A stretch of 64,000 nt of DNA from Burkholderia oklahomensis C6786 (GTDB lineage Bacteria > Pseudomonadota > Gammaproteobacteria > Burkholderiales > Burkholderiaceae): positions 1,302,001 through 1,366,000 of the forward strand of contig NZ_CP009556.1 of NCBI RefSeq assembly GCF_000959365.1, in the 5' to 3' direction. This document shows, piece by piece, positions 1 through 9,930 of this stretch; positions within the stretch are counted from its first letter, which is position 1, and each line of letters starts with the position of its first letter. The notes under the pieces were generated by a model. That model made no database searches, was not told the origin of the DNA, and was given only the letters and a program-made list of their open reading frames with translations. The translations under genes were made by a program, and so were the position numbers.

Positions 1-1
1 C

Positions 2-1651
2 AATCACGCGGCGTTCGCGGCCGAGGGGATTCGGGGCGGCATCCTGTCGGTCGACCCGGGGCAGCTCGAGGCGGCCGCCGCGCTCGGCCTGCCGCGAGCG
101 CGGCAGGCGACGCGCATCGTGCTGCCGCAGGCGATGCGCGCGTTTTTGCCCGTCGCGTTCAACGATCTGATCTCGCTCGCGAAGGGCACGTCGATGGTGT
201 ACGTGCTCGCGATGCCGGAGCTGTTCTATACGGTGCAGGTGATCTATCGACGCAACCTCGAGGTGATTCCGCTGCTGATGGTCGCGACCGTCTGGTATCT
301 GATCATCCTGACCGTGCTGTCGATCGTTCAGGCGCAGGTCGAGCGTCGCTACGCGCGCGGCGCGGTGCGCAATCCGGCGCGGTCGCCGTTTGCGGCGATC
401 GTCGGCAAGTTGACCGATGCGCTGCCGGGGCGGCGCGAGCGCGCGACGACGCGGAGGGACGGCACGGTCGAGGCGAGCGGCCCGAGCGGCGTGAGGCGCG
501 GTGCGGGGGATGCGCCGCGCGCGGCGGGCGATGCGCAGCCGAGGATGAAGCCGTCATCCGCGCCCGCGTCGCTCCAGCGGATCGGCCCGTCAGCGACGTC
601 TTCCGCCGCGCCGGCTTCCGGCGCGGAATTCGCGCGGGGAGCGCGGGCGCCGGCCGGCACGGCGGGAGCGTCGGGCGAGATGGGCGCGGAGGCGTTCCGC
701 GTATCCGGCGCTTCGGATGTTCCCGCTGCTCCCGGTAGTGTCGCGTCGTCTGCGTCGGCCTCTTCGACTGGCGCAGCCGCATGGGTCGTGTCGGAGGCTT
801 CCGATGTGTCCGATGCGTTCGCCGCACCGCGCGCATCCGCCGACGCGACATCGCCGGTCGCCGCGGCGCGCGCGTCGGCGAGCGTGCGCCGCGGCGGCGA
901 GGTCGCCGTCCAGCGCGTGTCGAAGAGCTTCGGCCAGCACAAGGTGCTCGACGACGTGTCGTTCGTCGCGCCGGCGGGCAGCGTCACCGTGATCCTCGGC
1001 CAGTCCGGCTCCGGCAAATCGACGCTGCTGCGCACGATCAACCACCTCGAGCGCGTCGACGGCGGCTTCATCGACATCGACGGCGAGCTGATCGGCTACC
1101 GCCGCGACGGCGACACGCTGTACGAGCTGAAGGAGAAGGACGTGCTGCGCCGCCGCGTCGACGTCGGCATGGTGTTCCAGAATTTCAATCTGTTCCCGCA
1201 TCTGACCGTGCTCGAGAACATCGTCGAGGCGCCCGTCGCGTCAGGCCGCGCGACGCGCGCCGAAGCGGAGCGCGTCGCGCGCGAGCTGCTCGCGCGGGTC
1301 GGCCTCGCGGCGAAGGCCGGCGCGTATCCGCGCCAACTGTCGGGCGGCCAGCAGCAGCGCGTCGCGATCGCGCGGGCGCTCGCGCTGAAGCCGAAGGTGC
1401 TGCTGTTCGACGAGCCGACGTCCGCGCTCGATCCGGAGCTCGTCAACGAAGTGCTCGACGTGATCAAGGAGCTCGCGCGCTCGGGGACGACGCTCGTCAT
1501 CGTCACGCACGAGATCGGCTTCGCGCGCGAGGTCGCGGACACGATCCTGTTCATGGAGCACGGCCGGATCGTCGAAGCGGGGCCGCCCGCGCAGGTGCTC
1601 GGCGCGCCCGCGCATCCGCGCACGCGCGCATTCCTGTCGAAGGTGCTGTGA
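2..1651 (+). CDS. Fused amino-acid ABC transporter permease and ATPase (5' end outside window)
   Basis: The frame is open from base 2, so the true start lies left of the window. The first ~115 residues are the end of a HisM-type permease: the EAA coupling loop (EAAAALGLPRARQ, then the VLPQAMR stretch) and a last membrane segment (IPLLMVATVWYLIILTVL). A Ser/Ala/Gly-rich linker of about 180 residues follows. The last ~245 residues are a polar amino-acid (GlnQ/HisP-type) ATPase with Walker A GQSGSGKST, signature LSGGQQQR, Walker B LLFDEPTSALDPE and the switch histidine in VTHEIGF. Permease and ATPase are normally separate genes, so the single chain is unusual. The binding protein follows at 1833, and the pair probably imports an amino acid. 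Substrate unknown. Confidence 0.88.
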   Translation, partial: NHAAFAAEGIRGGILSVDPGQLEAAAALGLPRARQATRIVLPQAMRAFLPVAFNDLISLAKGTSMVYVLAMPELFYTVQVIYRRNLEVIPLLMVATVWYLIILTVLSIVQAQVERRYARGAVRNPARSPFAAIVGKLTDALPGRRERATTRRDGTVEASGPSGVRRGAGDAPRAAGDAQPRMKPSSAPASLQRIGPSATSSAAPASGAEFARGARAPAGTAGASGEMGAEAFRVSGASDVPAAPGSVASSASASSTGAAAWVVSEASDVSDAFAAPRASADATSPVAAARASASVRRGGEVAVQRVSKSFGQHKVLDDVSFVAPAGSVTVILGQSGSGKSTLLRTINHLERVDGGFIDIDGELIGYRRDGDTLYELKEKDVLRRRVDVGMVFQNFNLFPHLTVLENIVEAPVASGRATRAEAERVARELLARVGLAAKAGAYPRQLSGGQQQRVAIARALALKPKVLLFDEPTSALDPELVNEVLDVIKELARSGTTLVIVTHEIGFAREVADTILFMEHGRIVEAGPPAQVLGAPAHPRTRAFLSKVL

Positions 1652-1832
1652 TGGCGGCGCGGCGAGCGACGTCGGGCGAGGCCTGGCCGAGGCGGTTCGG
1701 CCGCGGAATCGACGACGGCGGCGCGGAACGCCGCCGCGGCGGACGAAGCGGGGAAGGGGGCGATGGCGGCGTCCGCTTCGCCCGGGCGGCCGTGCTTCGG
1801 TTGCCGGCCATCTCATCGGGGGCGGCGGCGCG

Positions 1833-2768
1833 ATGATCGACAGACGCACTTTCGTCGGCGCCGCGCTCGCGGCGGCAGCGACCGGCGCGGCGCCGCTCGG
1901 CGCGCGCGCCGCCGGCATCGCGGTCGATCTCGATCCGCGCCAGGCGGGCCGCGTGCGCGCGGCGCGCGATCCGGCCGCCGCCGACGCGGCGCGCCGCTAC
2001 CGCTGGGTCGACGACGGCGCGTTCGTCGTCGCGATCGCGCCGCATGCGCCGCCCGTCGCGACCTACGCGACCGACGCGCGCACGGTCGTCGGCGCGGATC
2101 CCGACTACGCGCAACTGATCGCCGATGCGCTCGGCCGGCGGCTCGCGCTGTTGCCCGTCGCATGGGCCGACTGGCCGCTCGGGCTGAGCGCCGGCAAGTA
2201 CGACGCGGTGATCTCGAACGTCGGCGTCACCGAGAAGCGGAAGGAGAAGTTCGACTTCACGACGTACCGGCTCGGCCTGCACGGCTTCTACGTGAGAACC
2301 GCGAGCCCGATCGCGCGGATCGCCGAGCCGAAGGACGTCGCGGGCCTGCGGATCATCACCGCGTCGGGCACGAGCCAGGAGCGCATCCTGCTCGAATGGA
2401 ACCGGCGCAACGTCGCGCAGGGGCTCAAGCCGGTCGATGCGCTGTATTTCGACGACGACGGCGCATCGCGCGTCGCGCTGCTGTCCGGGCGCGCGGACGC
2501 GGAGCTGAATCCGAACGCGACGCTCGCGTACCAGGCGGCGCGCGACGGCAGGATCCGCTGCGTCGGCAGCGTGAACGCCGGGTGGCCCGTCAGGGCCGAC
2601 GTCGCGATCGCGACGCGCAAGGGCGGCGGCCTTGCCGATGCGCTGACGCTCGCGACCAACGATCTGATCCGCAGCGGCAAGTATCGGCAGGCGCTCGCGC
2701 GATGGGGGCTGCTGTCGGAGGCGGTCGACAAATCGGAGACGAATCCGCCGGGGTTGCCGTCGTTTTGA
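1833..2768 (+). CDS. Periplasmic amino-acid-type solute-binding protein
   Basis: 311 residues. The N-terminus has a Tat-like signal (DRRTFVGAAL, then an Ala-rich stretch ending near ARAAG). The body has SBP family 3 features: an acidic/aromatic patch around DPDYAQLIADAL, the GKYDAVISNVGVTEKRKEKFDFTTY segment typical of this family, and a C-terminal lobe ending with a short Pro-rich tail. It lies 181 bp downstream of the fused permease-ATPase on the same strand, so it is the likely substrate-capture component. No strong Shine-Dalgarno is visible before the ATG, and the start was chosen because the signal peptide begins there. Confidence 0.85.
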   Translation: MIDRRTFVGAALAAAATGAAPLGARAAGIAVDLDPRQAGRVRAARDPAAADAARRYRWVDDGAFVVAIAPHAPPVATYATDARTVVGADPDYAQLIADALGRRLALLPVAWADWPLGLSAGKYDAVISNVGVTEKRKEKFDFTTYRLGLHGFYVRTASPIARIAEPKDVAGLRIITASGTSQERILLEWNRRNVAQGLKPVDALYFDDDGASRVALLSGRADAELNPNATLAYQAARDGRIRCVGSVNAGWPVRADVAIATRKGGGLADALTLATNDLIRSGKYRQALARWGLLSEAVDKSETNPPGLPSF

Positions 2769-3312
2769 GCGGCGATGGCGCGTGGATCTTGCGACGCGGC
2801 AGGGGGCGGTGAGAGCGATTCGCGTTCCCTGCTGAAATGTCGCGAGGATGGCCGGATTTTTGAGTGCAAGCCGGTCAGAGATCCGGCACGGATGCCCCAG
2901 GCGCGGATTTCTTGTTGTCCGTTGCCATATGGCTCCTTTGGCCCCCCGGACATCGTGTGGTTTTACGTGCCAATTTTCTGACAGGCTCAATGTCGCGTCC
3001 GGGGCGTCGGAGCGCGCGTGGCGAAATCTATGCCGGCCTTGGCTTCGGCGTCGGCGTCGGCGTCGGCTTCGGCTTTGCTACTAACTGTCGCTGCCGAAAT
3101 CGCCGAAGCACCGACAGCACCATCCGCCCGGCGCCTTCACCGTCTCCGGCCCAGCCGAACACGCTGGCCTCGCAGTCCCGCCCGTCGCATAATCTCCAGC
3201 CTCTTCGTCGCTCGACCGCCGCCATGCACCGATCCGCCCGCCCGACACGCCGGACCGCTTCGTCGATCCACCCACGCCCGCTCCCAGCCGCCGGTGCGCC
3301 GGCGACCGTCGC
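2769..3312. other. Intergenic region between binding protein and YdcF-like gene
   Basis: About 540 bp without a convincing gene. Several frames are open, but their translations are Arg/Ser/Pro-rich and have no family resemblance. It contains the hexanucleotide repeat listed separately and probably the promoter of the downstream gene. Confidence 0.5.
3041..3076. repeat. Short hexanucleotide tandem repeat (GGCGTC/GGCTTC)
   Basis: Six consecutive 6-bp units: ggcttc, ggcgtc three times, ggcttc, ggcttt. Simple repeats like this are frequent and length-variable in the B. pseudomallei group. It lies in an intergenic region about 240 bp upstream of the YdcF-like gene. Confidence 0.75.
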
Positions 3313-4080
3313 ATGACGCTCGCACTGCTGGCCGCCGTGGCCGTCGCCGCCGCGCTGCTTTGGGTCGCCGGGCGCCGTCGTACGAGCCGCGCGTCGTTCG
3401 CCGCGTCCGCCGTCCTGTTCTTCGCGATCGGCTGCGGCCCCGTGCCCGCCTGGCTGCTGCGCCATCTGCAGGCGCCGTATGCGGCGCGGCCGGCGATCGA
3501 ATGGGGCGAGCGCAACGCGATCGTCATGCTGGGACTCGGCACCGAGAAGATCGCCGCGACGGGCGCGGTCGAGCCCGGCACGTTCTCCTATTCGCGGGTC
3601 GTCGAGGCGGCGAGCCTCTACCACGGCTGCCGAAAGGCGCGCGCGAACGCCGGCTGCAAGATCGTCGTGAGCGGCGGCGACGCGCGTCGCAACGGCGTGC
3701 CTGAAGCGACCGTCTATCGCGACGCGCTGATCGGGCTCGGCATCGACGCGGCCGACGTGCTGTCCGAGCCGCGCAGCATGAACACGTGGCAGAACGCCCA
3801 ATTCACGCGCGTCGTGCTGGCCGGCTATCGCGCGGACCGCGTGCTGCTCGTGACGTCGGGCGTCCATTTGAGGCGCAGCGTGCTGTACTTCGCGCATTTC
3901 GGCGTCGCGGCGATTCCCGTGCGCGCCGAGTACCTGCAAGCGATGCTGTTCCCGCTGCCGCTCGCGTACAACTTCTCGGCCGCCGATCTCGCGCTGCACG
4001 AATATCTCGGCATCGCGCGCTACCGGCTGTACGACGCGCTCGGCTGGAACCCGGCGAGGACGCAGCCGGGCGACGCGTGA
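3313..4080 (+). CDS. DUF218/YdcF-like membrane protein
   Basis: 255 residues. Two hydrophobic segments at the N-terminus (LALLAAVAVAAALLWVA and FAASAVLFFAIGCG) are followed by a DUF218 domain: an IVMLGLGT strand, a G-rich turn (IVVSGGDARR), an acidic residue in the STNT-like region (SMNTWQNAQF) and LLVTSGVHLRRS. Family members such as E. coli YdcF, SanA and ElyC are envelope proteins, some linked to cell-wall or vancomycin phenotypes, and their exact chemistry is mostly unknown. ATG at 3313 is the first start that gives the membrane segment. It stands alone, with no operon partner. Confidence 0.8.
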   Translation: MTLALLAAVAVAAALLWVAGRRRTSRASFAASAVLFFAIGCGPVPAWLLRHLQAPYAARPAIEWGERNAIVMLGLGTEKIAATGAVEPGTFSYSRVVEAASLYHGCRKARANAGCKIVVSGGDARRNGVPEATVYRDALIGLGIDAADVLSEPRSMNTWQNAQFTRVVLAGYRADRVLLVTSGVHLRRSVLYFAHFGVAAIPVRAEYLQAMLFPLPLAYNFSAADLALHEYLGIARYRLYDALGWNPARTQPGDA

Positions 4081-4108
4081 TTCGCCGCCCGCGCCGTCGC
4101 GCCGCGCG

Positions 4109-4666
4109 TCACTTCGGATAAGCGGGCGTGAACGTCAGCTTGATCGAGTCGATCAGCAGGTCGTTGTCGCGCTGATCGGCCGTTTCGCGCCACCGCTGCG
4201 TTTCCCCCGTATGCGTCGCGTTCCGGTAATCGACGGGCTCGACGACGCTCGCTGCGCCCGGAACGTTGCTGTTCCTGAGCACGATGCCGCCGTGCGCCTC
4301 GCAGTATTCGGGCACCGCGATCGCCAGGTCGGAGCCCGATGGCCGCGTCACGCTCGTCGCGACGGTTTGCGACGTGCAGCGGCGGTCGGTCGTCGACGTC
4401 GGACCGACGTCGGCCGTCGACGATCAGCCGTGGTTGTTCGCCCGGTTGTCCGGATCGTAGCCGATGACGTTCGGATCGAAGCCGGCGTAACCGGCGCCGC
4501 GTCCGGCGACGTTATCCCGGACGCGCACCAGCGTCGCGCCGCCTTGCGGAATGTTGTTGACGAAATTGACGCGATATTCGGTCGCCCGGACGATCTGGCG
4601 CGGATCGATCGAACGAATCGCCGCCCATTCCTGCTGTCCCGCATCTCGCTGCAAATCCGGCGTCAA
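4109..4666 (-). pseudogene. Decayed hypothetical gene interrupted by an in-frame TGA
   Basis: One reading frame on the minus strand runs from a TTG at 4666 to the stop at 4109, broken by a single TGA at 4424-4426. Both halves look protein-like: IPQGGATLVRVRDNVAG and GFDPNVIGYDPDNRANNHG before the TGA; AIAVPEYCEAHGGIVLRNS and LIDSIKLTFTPAYPK after it. A stop (4676-4678) lies just upstream of the TTG and no ribosome site is visible, so the 5' part is probably lost. I do not recognise the family. The TGA is followed at once by a strong hairpin (4390-4423), discussed as a finding. The simplest reading is a degraded gene. Confidence 0.45.
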
Positions 4667-4678
4667 TGAATCCGCTCA

Positions 4679-5155
4679 ATATTTCGAACCGGATGCCGTA
4701 AACGCAACGGCGGCGCGCGCGAACAGGGCGTGCGTGTCATGCCGGCCGAACCTGTCGAAGTGTTCGGTCCCGGCTCGGACGGCCGATGCCGATCGTCCGG
4801 CGCCCGGTGGGCCGATCGCGCTGCGGCGGACGTCGAGCCGTCGAACGCCCGGCGCTGTGCCGATGCGCGCGAGCCTCGCGTGACACGCCGCGTTTTGGCG
4901 TGATCTGATAACCTTGCGCGCTGTAAGAAATGGTTTTCCCTTATTGGTGACGGTTCCGCTATCCGATCTTCTCGTGTTGTCATATAAAGGAAAGACGATG
5001 GACGACGCGGCGCGTCACCGCCGCGTCGCGGGCTCCCGCCGGACGCCGCGCCGAGGGACGGCCGCGAAATCCGCAACCACAGGCATTCGCAACCCGGCAA
5101 CGCAACGACATCCAATCAATCTGTTCCCCTTCAATACAACCCGCCCGAGACCACC
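4679..5155. promoter_or_regulatory. Upstream region of the formate dehydrogenase operon
   Basis: About 480 bp with no convincing gene. Between 4900 and 5000 it becomes markedly AT-richer than its surroundings (gttgtcatataaagg near 4976), which suits a promoter. A good ribosome site (AAGGAAAG) precedes an ATG at 4998 that could encode a 62-residue basic peptide overlapping the start of fdnG. It may be a leader peptide or chance. Confidence 0.4.
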
Positions 5156-8100
5156 ATGCTCCAACTGTCCCGGCGCCAGTTCCTGAAGCTGTCCGCGACG
5201 ACGCTCGCCGGCTCGAGCCTAGCCCTGATGGGCTTCTCACCGGCCGAAGCGCTCGCCGAGGTCCGCCAATACAAGCTGGCGCGCACTGTCGAAACCCGCA
5301 ACACCTGTCCTTACTGCTCGGTCGGTTGCGGGATCCTGATGTACAGCCTCGGCGACGGCGCGAAGAACGCCACGTCGAGCATCATCCACATCGAGGGCGA
5401 CCCCGACCATCCGGTCAACCGCGGCACGCTGTGCCCGAAGGGCGCGAGCCTCATCGACTTCATCCATAGCCCGAGCCGCCTGACGCGGCCCGAGTACCGC
5501 GCGGCCGGCTCCGACAAGTGGGAGCCGATCTCGTGGAGCGACGCGCTCGACCGGATCGCGAAGCTGATGAAGGCGGACCGCGACGCGAACTTCGTCGAGA
5601 CGACGGATGACGGAATGAAGGTCAACCGCTGGCTGACGACGGGCATGCTGGCCGCGTCGGCGGGCAGCAACGAGGTCGGCTATCTGACGCACAAGACCGT
5701 GCGCAGCATGGGGATGCTCGCGTTCGACAACCAGGCTCGTGTCTGACATGGCCCGACGGTGGCAGGTCTTGCCCCGACGTTTGGCCGTGGAGCGATGACG
5801 AACCATTGGGTCGACATCAAGAACGCGGACGTGATTCTCGTGATGGGCGGCAACGCCGCCGAAGCGCACCCGTGCGGCTTCAAATGGGTGACGGAAGCGA
5901 AGGCGCATCGCAATGCGCGCCTCGTCGTCGTCGACCCGCGCTTCACGCGCACCGCATCGGTCGCCGATTTCTACGCGCCGATTCGCACCGGCACGGATAT
6001 CGCATTCCTCGGCGGGATCATCAATTACCTGCTGACGAACGACAAGATCCAGCACGAATACGTCAAGCACTACACGGATTTCTCGTTCATCGTCCGCGAG
6101 GACTTCGCGTTCGACGACGGCATTTTTTCCGGCTACGACGCGGACAAGCACGCGTATCCGGACAAGTCGACGTGGGACTACGAGCGCGGCGACGACGGCT
6201 TCGTGAAGGTCGACGAAACGCTCGCGCACCCGCGCTGCGTCTACAACCTGCTGAAGCAGCACTACGCGCGCTACACGCCGGAGATGGTCGAGAAGATCTG
6301 CGGCACGCCGAAGGACAAGTTCCTGAAGGTGTGCGAGATGCTCGCGACGACGGCCGTGCCCGGCCGCGCCGGCACGATCCTGTACGCGCTCGGCTGGACG
6401 CATCACTCGGTCGGCGCGCAGATGATCCGCACGGGCGCGATGGTGCAGTTGCTGCTCGGCAACATCGGCATCGCGGGCGGCGGGATGAACGCGCTGCGCG
6501 GGCACTCGAACATCCAGGGTCTCACCGACCTCGGGCTGATGTCGAATCTGCTGCCGGGCTACATGACGCTGCCGATGCAGGCCGAGCAGGATTTCGACGC
6601 GTACATCCAGAAACGCGCGCAGCAGCCGCTGCGGCCGAACCAGTTGAGCTACTGGAAGAATTACCGCGCGTTCCACGTGAGCTTCATGAAGGCGTGGTGG
6701 GGCGACGCGGTCGGCGCCGAGAACAACTGGGGCTACGACTATCTGCCGAAGCTCGACAAGCAGTACGACCTGCTGCAGACGATCGAGCTGATGCATGAAG
6801 GCAAGATGAACGGCTACATCTGCCAGGGCTTCAACCCGCTCGCGGCGGCGCCGTCGAAGGCGAAGACGTCCGAGGCGCTCGCGAAACTGAAGTGGCTCGT
6901 GATCATGGATCCGCTCGCGACCGAGACGTCCGAGTTCTGGAAGAACCATGGCGAGTTCAACGACGTCGATGCGTCGAAGATCCGGACCGAGGTGTTCCGT
7001 CTGCCGACCTCGTGCTTCGCGGAGGAGCGCGGCTCGCTCGTCAATTCGGGCCGCGTGCTGCAGTGGCACTGGCAGGGCGCGGAGCCGCCGGGCCAGGCGA
7101 AGAGCGACCTCGAGATCATGTCGGGGCTCTTCCTGCGGATGCGCGAGATGTACAAGAAGGACGGCGGCAAGTATCCCGATCCGATCGTCAACCTGAGCTG
7201 GCCGTACGCGAATCCGGAAAGCCCGACGCCCGAAGAGCTCGCGATGGAGTTCAGCGGCCGCGCGCTCGCCGATCTGCCGGATCCGAAGGATCCGGCGAAG
7301 ACGCTCGTGAAGAAGGGCGAGCAGCTCGCGGGCTTCGCGCAGCTGAAGGACGACGGCACGACCGCGAGCGGCTGCTGGATCTTCTGCGGCGCGTGGACGC
7401 AAGCGGGCAACCAGATGGCGCGGCGCGACAACTCGGATCCGACCGGCATCGGCCAGACGCTCGGCTGGGCGTGGGCGTGGCCGGCGAACCGGCGGATCCT
7501 GTACAACCGCGCATCGTGCGACGTGAACGGCAAGCCGTTCGACCCGACCCGCAAGCTGGTTGCGTGGAACGGCAAGGCGTGGACCGGTCCGGACATCCCG
7601 GACTACAAGGCCGACGAGCCGCCCGAGACCGGCATGGGCCCGTTCATCATGAACCCGGAAGGCGTCGCGCGCTTCTTCGCGCGCGCCGGGATGAACGAAG
7701 GTCCGTTCCCCGAGCACTACGAGCCGTTCGAGACGCCGCTCGCCGCGAACCCGCTGCATCCGGGCAACCCGCGCGCGCTGAACAACCCGGCCGCCCGCGT
7801 GTTCCCGGACGATCGGGCGGCGTTCGGCAAGGTCGACAAATTCCCGCACGTCGCGACGACGTATCGTCTGACCGAGCACTTCCACTACTGGACCAAGCAT
7901 GCGCGGCTGAACGCGATCATCCAGCCGCAGCAGTTCGTCGAGATCGGCGAGGATCTCGCGAAGGAAGTGGGCGTCGCGCACGGCGACCGCGTGAAGGTGT
8001 CGTCGAACCGCGGGCACATCGTCGCGGTGGCGCTCGTCACGAAGCGGATCAAGCCGCTGATGGTCGACGGCAAGAAGGTGCAGACGGTCGGCATCCCGTT

Positions 8101-8227
8101 GCATTGGGGCTTCAAGGGATTGACGAAGCCCGGCTATCTCGCGAATACCCTGACTCCGTCCGTGGGCGACGGCAACTCGTACACACCGGAATTCAAGTCG
8201 TTCCTGGTGAAGGTCGAAAAGGCGTAA
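5156..8227 (+). CDS. fdnG: Formate dehydrogenase-N alpha subunit, selenocysteine-containing
   Basis: 1023 residues if the TGA at 5744-5746 is read as selenocysteine (residue 197; Sec196 in E. coli FdnG). It oxidises formate to CO2 on the periplasmic side, using a bis-MGD molybdenum or tungsten site and one 4Fe-4S cluster. The sequence shows a Tat signal ([15 protein letters not shown]), the cluster motif CPYCSVGC, then the classical Sec context [20 protein letters not shown]. The frame downstream continues unbroken with molybdopterin-oxidoreductase motifs to 8227. Length matches the family (E. coli 1015). fdnH follows 10 bp later, then fdnI. The whole selenocysteine machinery is encoded next door, which supports readthrough. 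Gene finders will split it into two ORFs. Confidence 0.96.
5744..5786 (+). promoter_or_regulatory. SECIS element directing selenocysteine insertion in fdnG
   Basis: UGA at 5744-5746 is followed by a hairpin. The outer stem is GGCC 5750-5753 with 5783-5786. The middle stem is CGACGG 5754-5759 with CCGACG 5774-5779 (one A-A mismatch). There is a bulged U at 5760, then the apical stem GGCA/TGCC (5761-5764 with 5770-5773) closing a GGTCT loop. The bulged U and the GU in the apical loop are the features SelB needs in the E. coli fdhF and fdnG elements. Confidence 0.9.
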
Positions 8228-8237
8228 GGGGGAAGAG

Positions 8238-9152
8238 ATGGCATTGCAATCGCTGGATATCAAGCGCGTCTCCGCCACCACGACGCCGCCGCCCAACGTG
8301 CGCGAGCCGGCGACGGGCGGCGTCGCGAAGCTGATCGACGTATCGAAGTGCATCGGCTGCAAGGCGTGCCAGACGGCCTGCATGGAGTGGAACGACTTGC
8401 GCGACGAAGTCGGCACGAACGTCGGCGTGTACGACAACCCGGCCGACCTGACCGAGCACTCGTGGACGGTGATGCGTTTCTCCGAATACGAGAACCCGGC
8501 GGGCGACCTCGAATGGCTGATCCGCAAGGACGGCTGCATGCACTGCGAGGACCCGGGCTGCCTGAAGGCGTGTCCGTCGCCGGGCGCGATCGTTCAGTAC
8601 AACAACGGGATCGTCGATTTCCACGAGGAGAACTGCATCGGCTGCGGCTACTGCGTGACCGGCTGCCCGTTCAACATCCCGCGGATCTCGAAGCAGGACA
8701 ATCGCGCGTACAAGTGCACGCTGTGCTCCGATCGCGTCGCGGTCGGCCAGGAGCCCGCGTGCGTGAAGACCTGCCCGACGGGCGCGATCGTGTTCGGCAC
8801 GAAGGACGACATGAAGCAGCACGCGGCCGAGCGGATCGCCGACCTGAAGGGACGCGGCTTCGAGCACGCGGGGCTGTACGATCCGGCCGGCGTCGGCGGC
8901 ACGCACGTGATGTACGTGCTGCACCACGCGGACAAGCCGTCGCTGTATCACGGGCTGCCCGACAACCCGTCGATCAGCCCGATGGTGAAGCTGTGGAAGG
9001 GCATCGCGAAGCCGCTCGCGGTCGCGGGCATCGCATTGTCCGCGCTGGTCGGCTTCTTCCACTACACGCGCGTCGGCCCGAACGAAGTGACGGAAGACGA
9101 CGAGGCCGCCGCCCGCGACGAAGCGCGACGCATCAAGGAGGACGTGAAATGA
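8238..9152 (+). CDS. fdnH: Formate dehydrogenase-N beta (iron-sulfur) subunit
   Basis: 304 residues. Electron-transfer subunit carrying four 4Fe-4S clusters between FdnG and the cytochrome subunit. Visible cysteine clusters: [41 protein letters not shown] and [23 protein letters not shown]-terminal membrane anchor follows ([18 protein letters not shown]), then a charged tail. The start has the Shine-Dalgarno GGGGAAGAG. The stop overlaps the ATG of fdnI (ATGA). Length and motif order match the family. Confidence 0.96.
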   Translation: MALQSLDIKRVSATTTPPPNVREPATGGVAKLIDVSKCIGCKACQTACMEWNDLRDEVGTNVGVYDNPADLTEHSWTVMRFSEYENPAGDLEWLIRKDGCMHCEDPGCLKACPSPGAIVQYNNGIVDFHEENCIGCGYCVTGCPFNIPRISKQDNRAYKCTLCSDRVAVGQEPACVKTCPTGAIVFGTKDDMKQHAAERIADLKGRGFEHAGLYDPAGVGGTHVMYVLHHADKPSLYHGLPDNPSISPMVKLWKGIAKPLAVAGIALSALVGFFHYTRVGPNEVTEDDEAAARDEARRIKEDVK

Positions 9153-9775
9153 AGCATGACGACCCCAACCTGATCGTCCGCTACACGGCGAACGAGCGCT
9201 CGAACCACTGGATCACCGCGATCTCGTTCGTGCTGCTCGCGCTGTCCGGGCTCGCGCTGTTTCATCCGTCGATGTTCTGGATGACGGCGCTGTTCGGCGG
9301 CGGGCAATGGACGCGGATCCTGCATCCGTTCGTCGGCCTCGTGATGGTCGTGTCGTTCGCGGTGATGGTCGTGCGCTACTGGCACCACAACCTGCTCGAC
9401 GCGGGCGACCGCCAGTGGCTCACGCAGATGGACGACGTGCTCGCGAACCGCGAGGACAAGCTGCCGGAAGTCGGCCGCTATAACGCGGGGCAGAAGCTGC
9501 TATTCTTCGCGATGGTGGCGTGTCTCCTGTTGCTGCTCGTCTCCGGGATCGTGATCTGGCGGCGTTATTTCTCGTTCTACTTCCCGATCGGCGTGATTCG
9601 CGCGGCGGCCATCCTGCATGCGGTCGCGGCGTTCGTGCTGATCGTCGGCATCGTCGTGCACGTGTACGCGGCGCTGTGGGTGAAGGGGTCGATCGGCGCG
9701 ATGGTGCGCGGCACCGTGACCGTCGGCTGGGCGAGAAAGCACCATCCGAAGTGGTTTCGCGAGAGCGTGAAGTAA
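9149..9775 (+). CDS. fdnI: Formate dehydrogenase-N gamma subunit (cytochrome b556)
   Basis: 208 residues with four hydrophobic segments: [54 protein letters not shown] and [21 protein letters not shown]. Histidines near the membrane helices (RSNHW, LHPF, ILHA, VVHVY) are suitable haem b ligands. It passes electrons from FdnH to quinone in the inner membrane. The start overlaps the fdnH stop (ATGA), so the two are translationally coupled. Confidence 0.95.
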   Translation: MKHDDPNLIVRYTANERSNHWITAISFVLLALSGLALFHPSMFWMTALFGGGQWTRILHPFVGLVMVVSFAVMVVRYWHHNLLDAGDRQWLTQMDDVLANREDKLPEVGRYNAGQKLLFFAMVACLLLLLVSGIVIWRRYFSFYFPIGVIRAAAILHAVAAFVLIVGIVVHVYAALWVKGSIGAMVRGTVTVGWARKHHPKWFRESVK

Positions 9776-9889
9776 CGACGCATCGCACGATGCCGGCGCA
9801 GGGCATGGACGCGGTCGGTCCGCGCCTCGCGCCTCGCGCCGCCCGCGGGCCGCTCACGCGGCGGGCGGGCGAACGGCGGACGGAACAAA

Positions 9890-9919
9890 AAGCGCCGACG
9901 ATTCGGCGCTTGTTTTTTT
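9890..9919 (+). terminator. Rho-independent terminator between fdnI and fdhE
   Basis: Perfect 9-bp stem AAGCGCCGA/TCGGCGCTT with a 4-nt CGAT loop (9890-9911), followed by a run of seven T. It ends only 11 bp before the fdhE start codon, so it lies inside what would otherwise be one operon and could limit fdhE-selAB transcription. Confidence 0.85.
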
Positions 9920-9930
9920 AGGGCACTCAC

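Noticed and set aside
5237..8539. A 1100-codon open frame on the minus strand across fdnG
   Set aside because: It mirrors the Sec formate dehydrogenase gene; translation is Arg/Val/His-rich without any family, typical of antisense frames in very GC-rich DNA.
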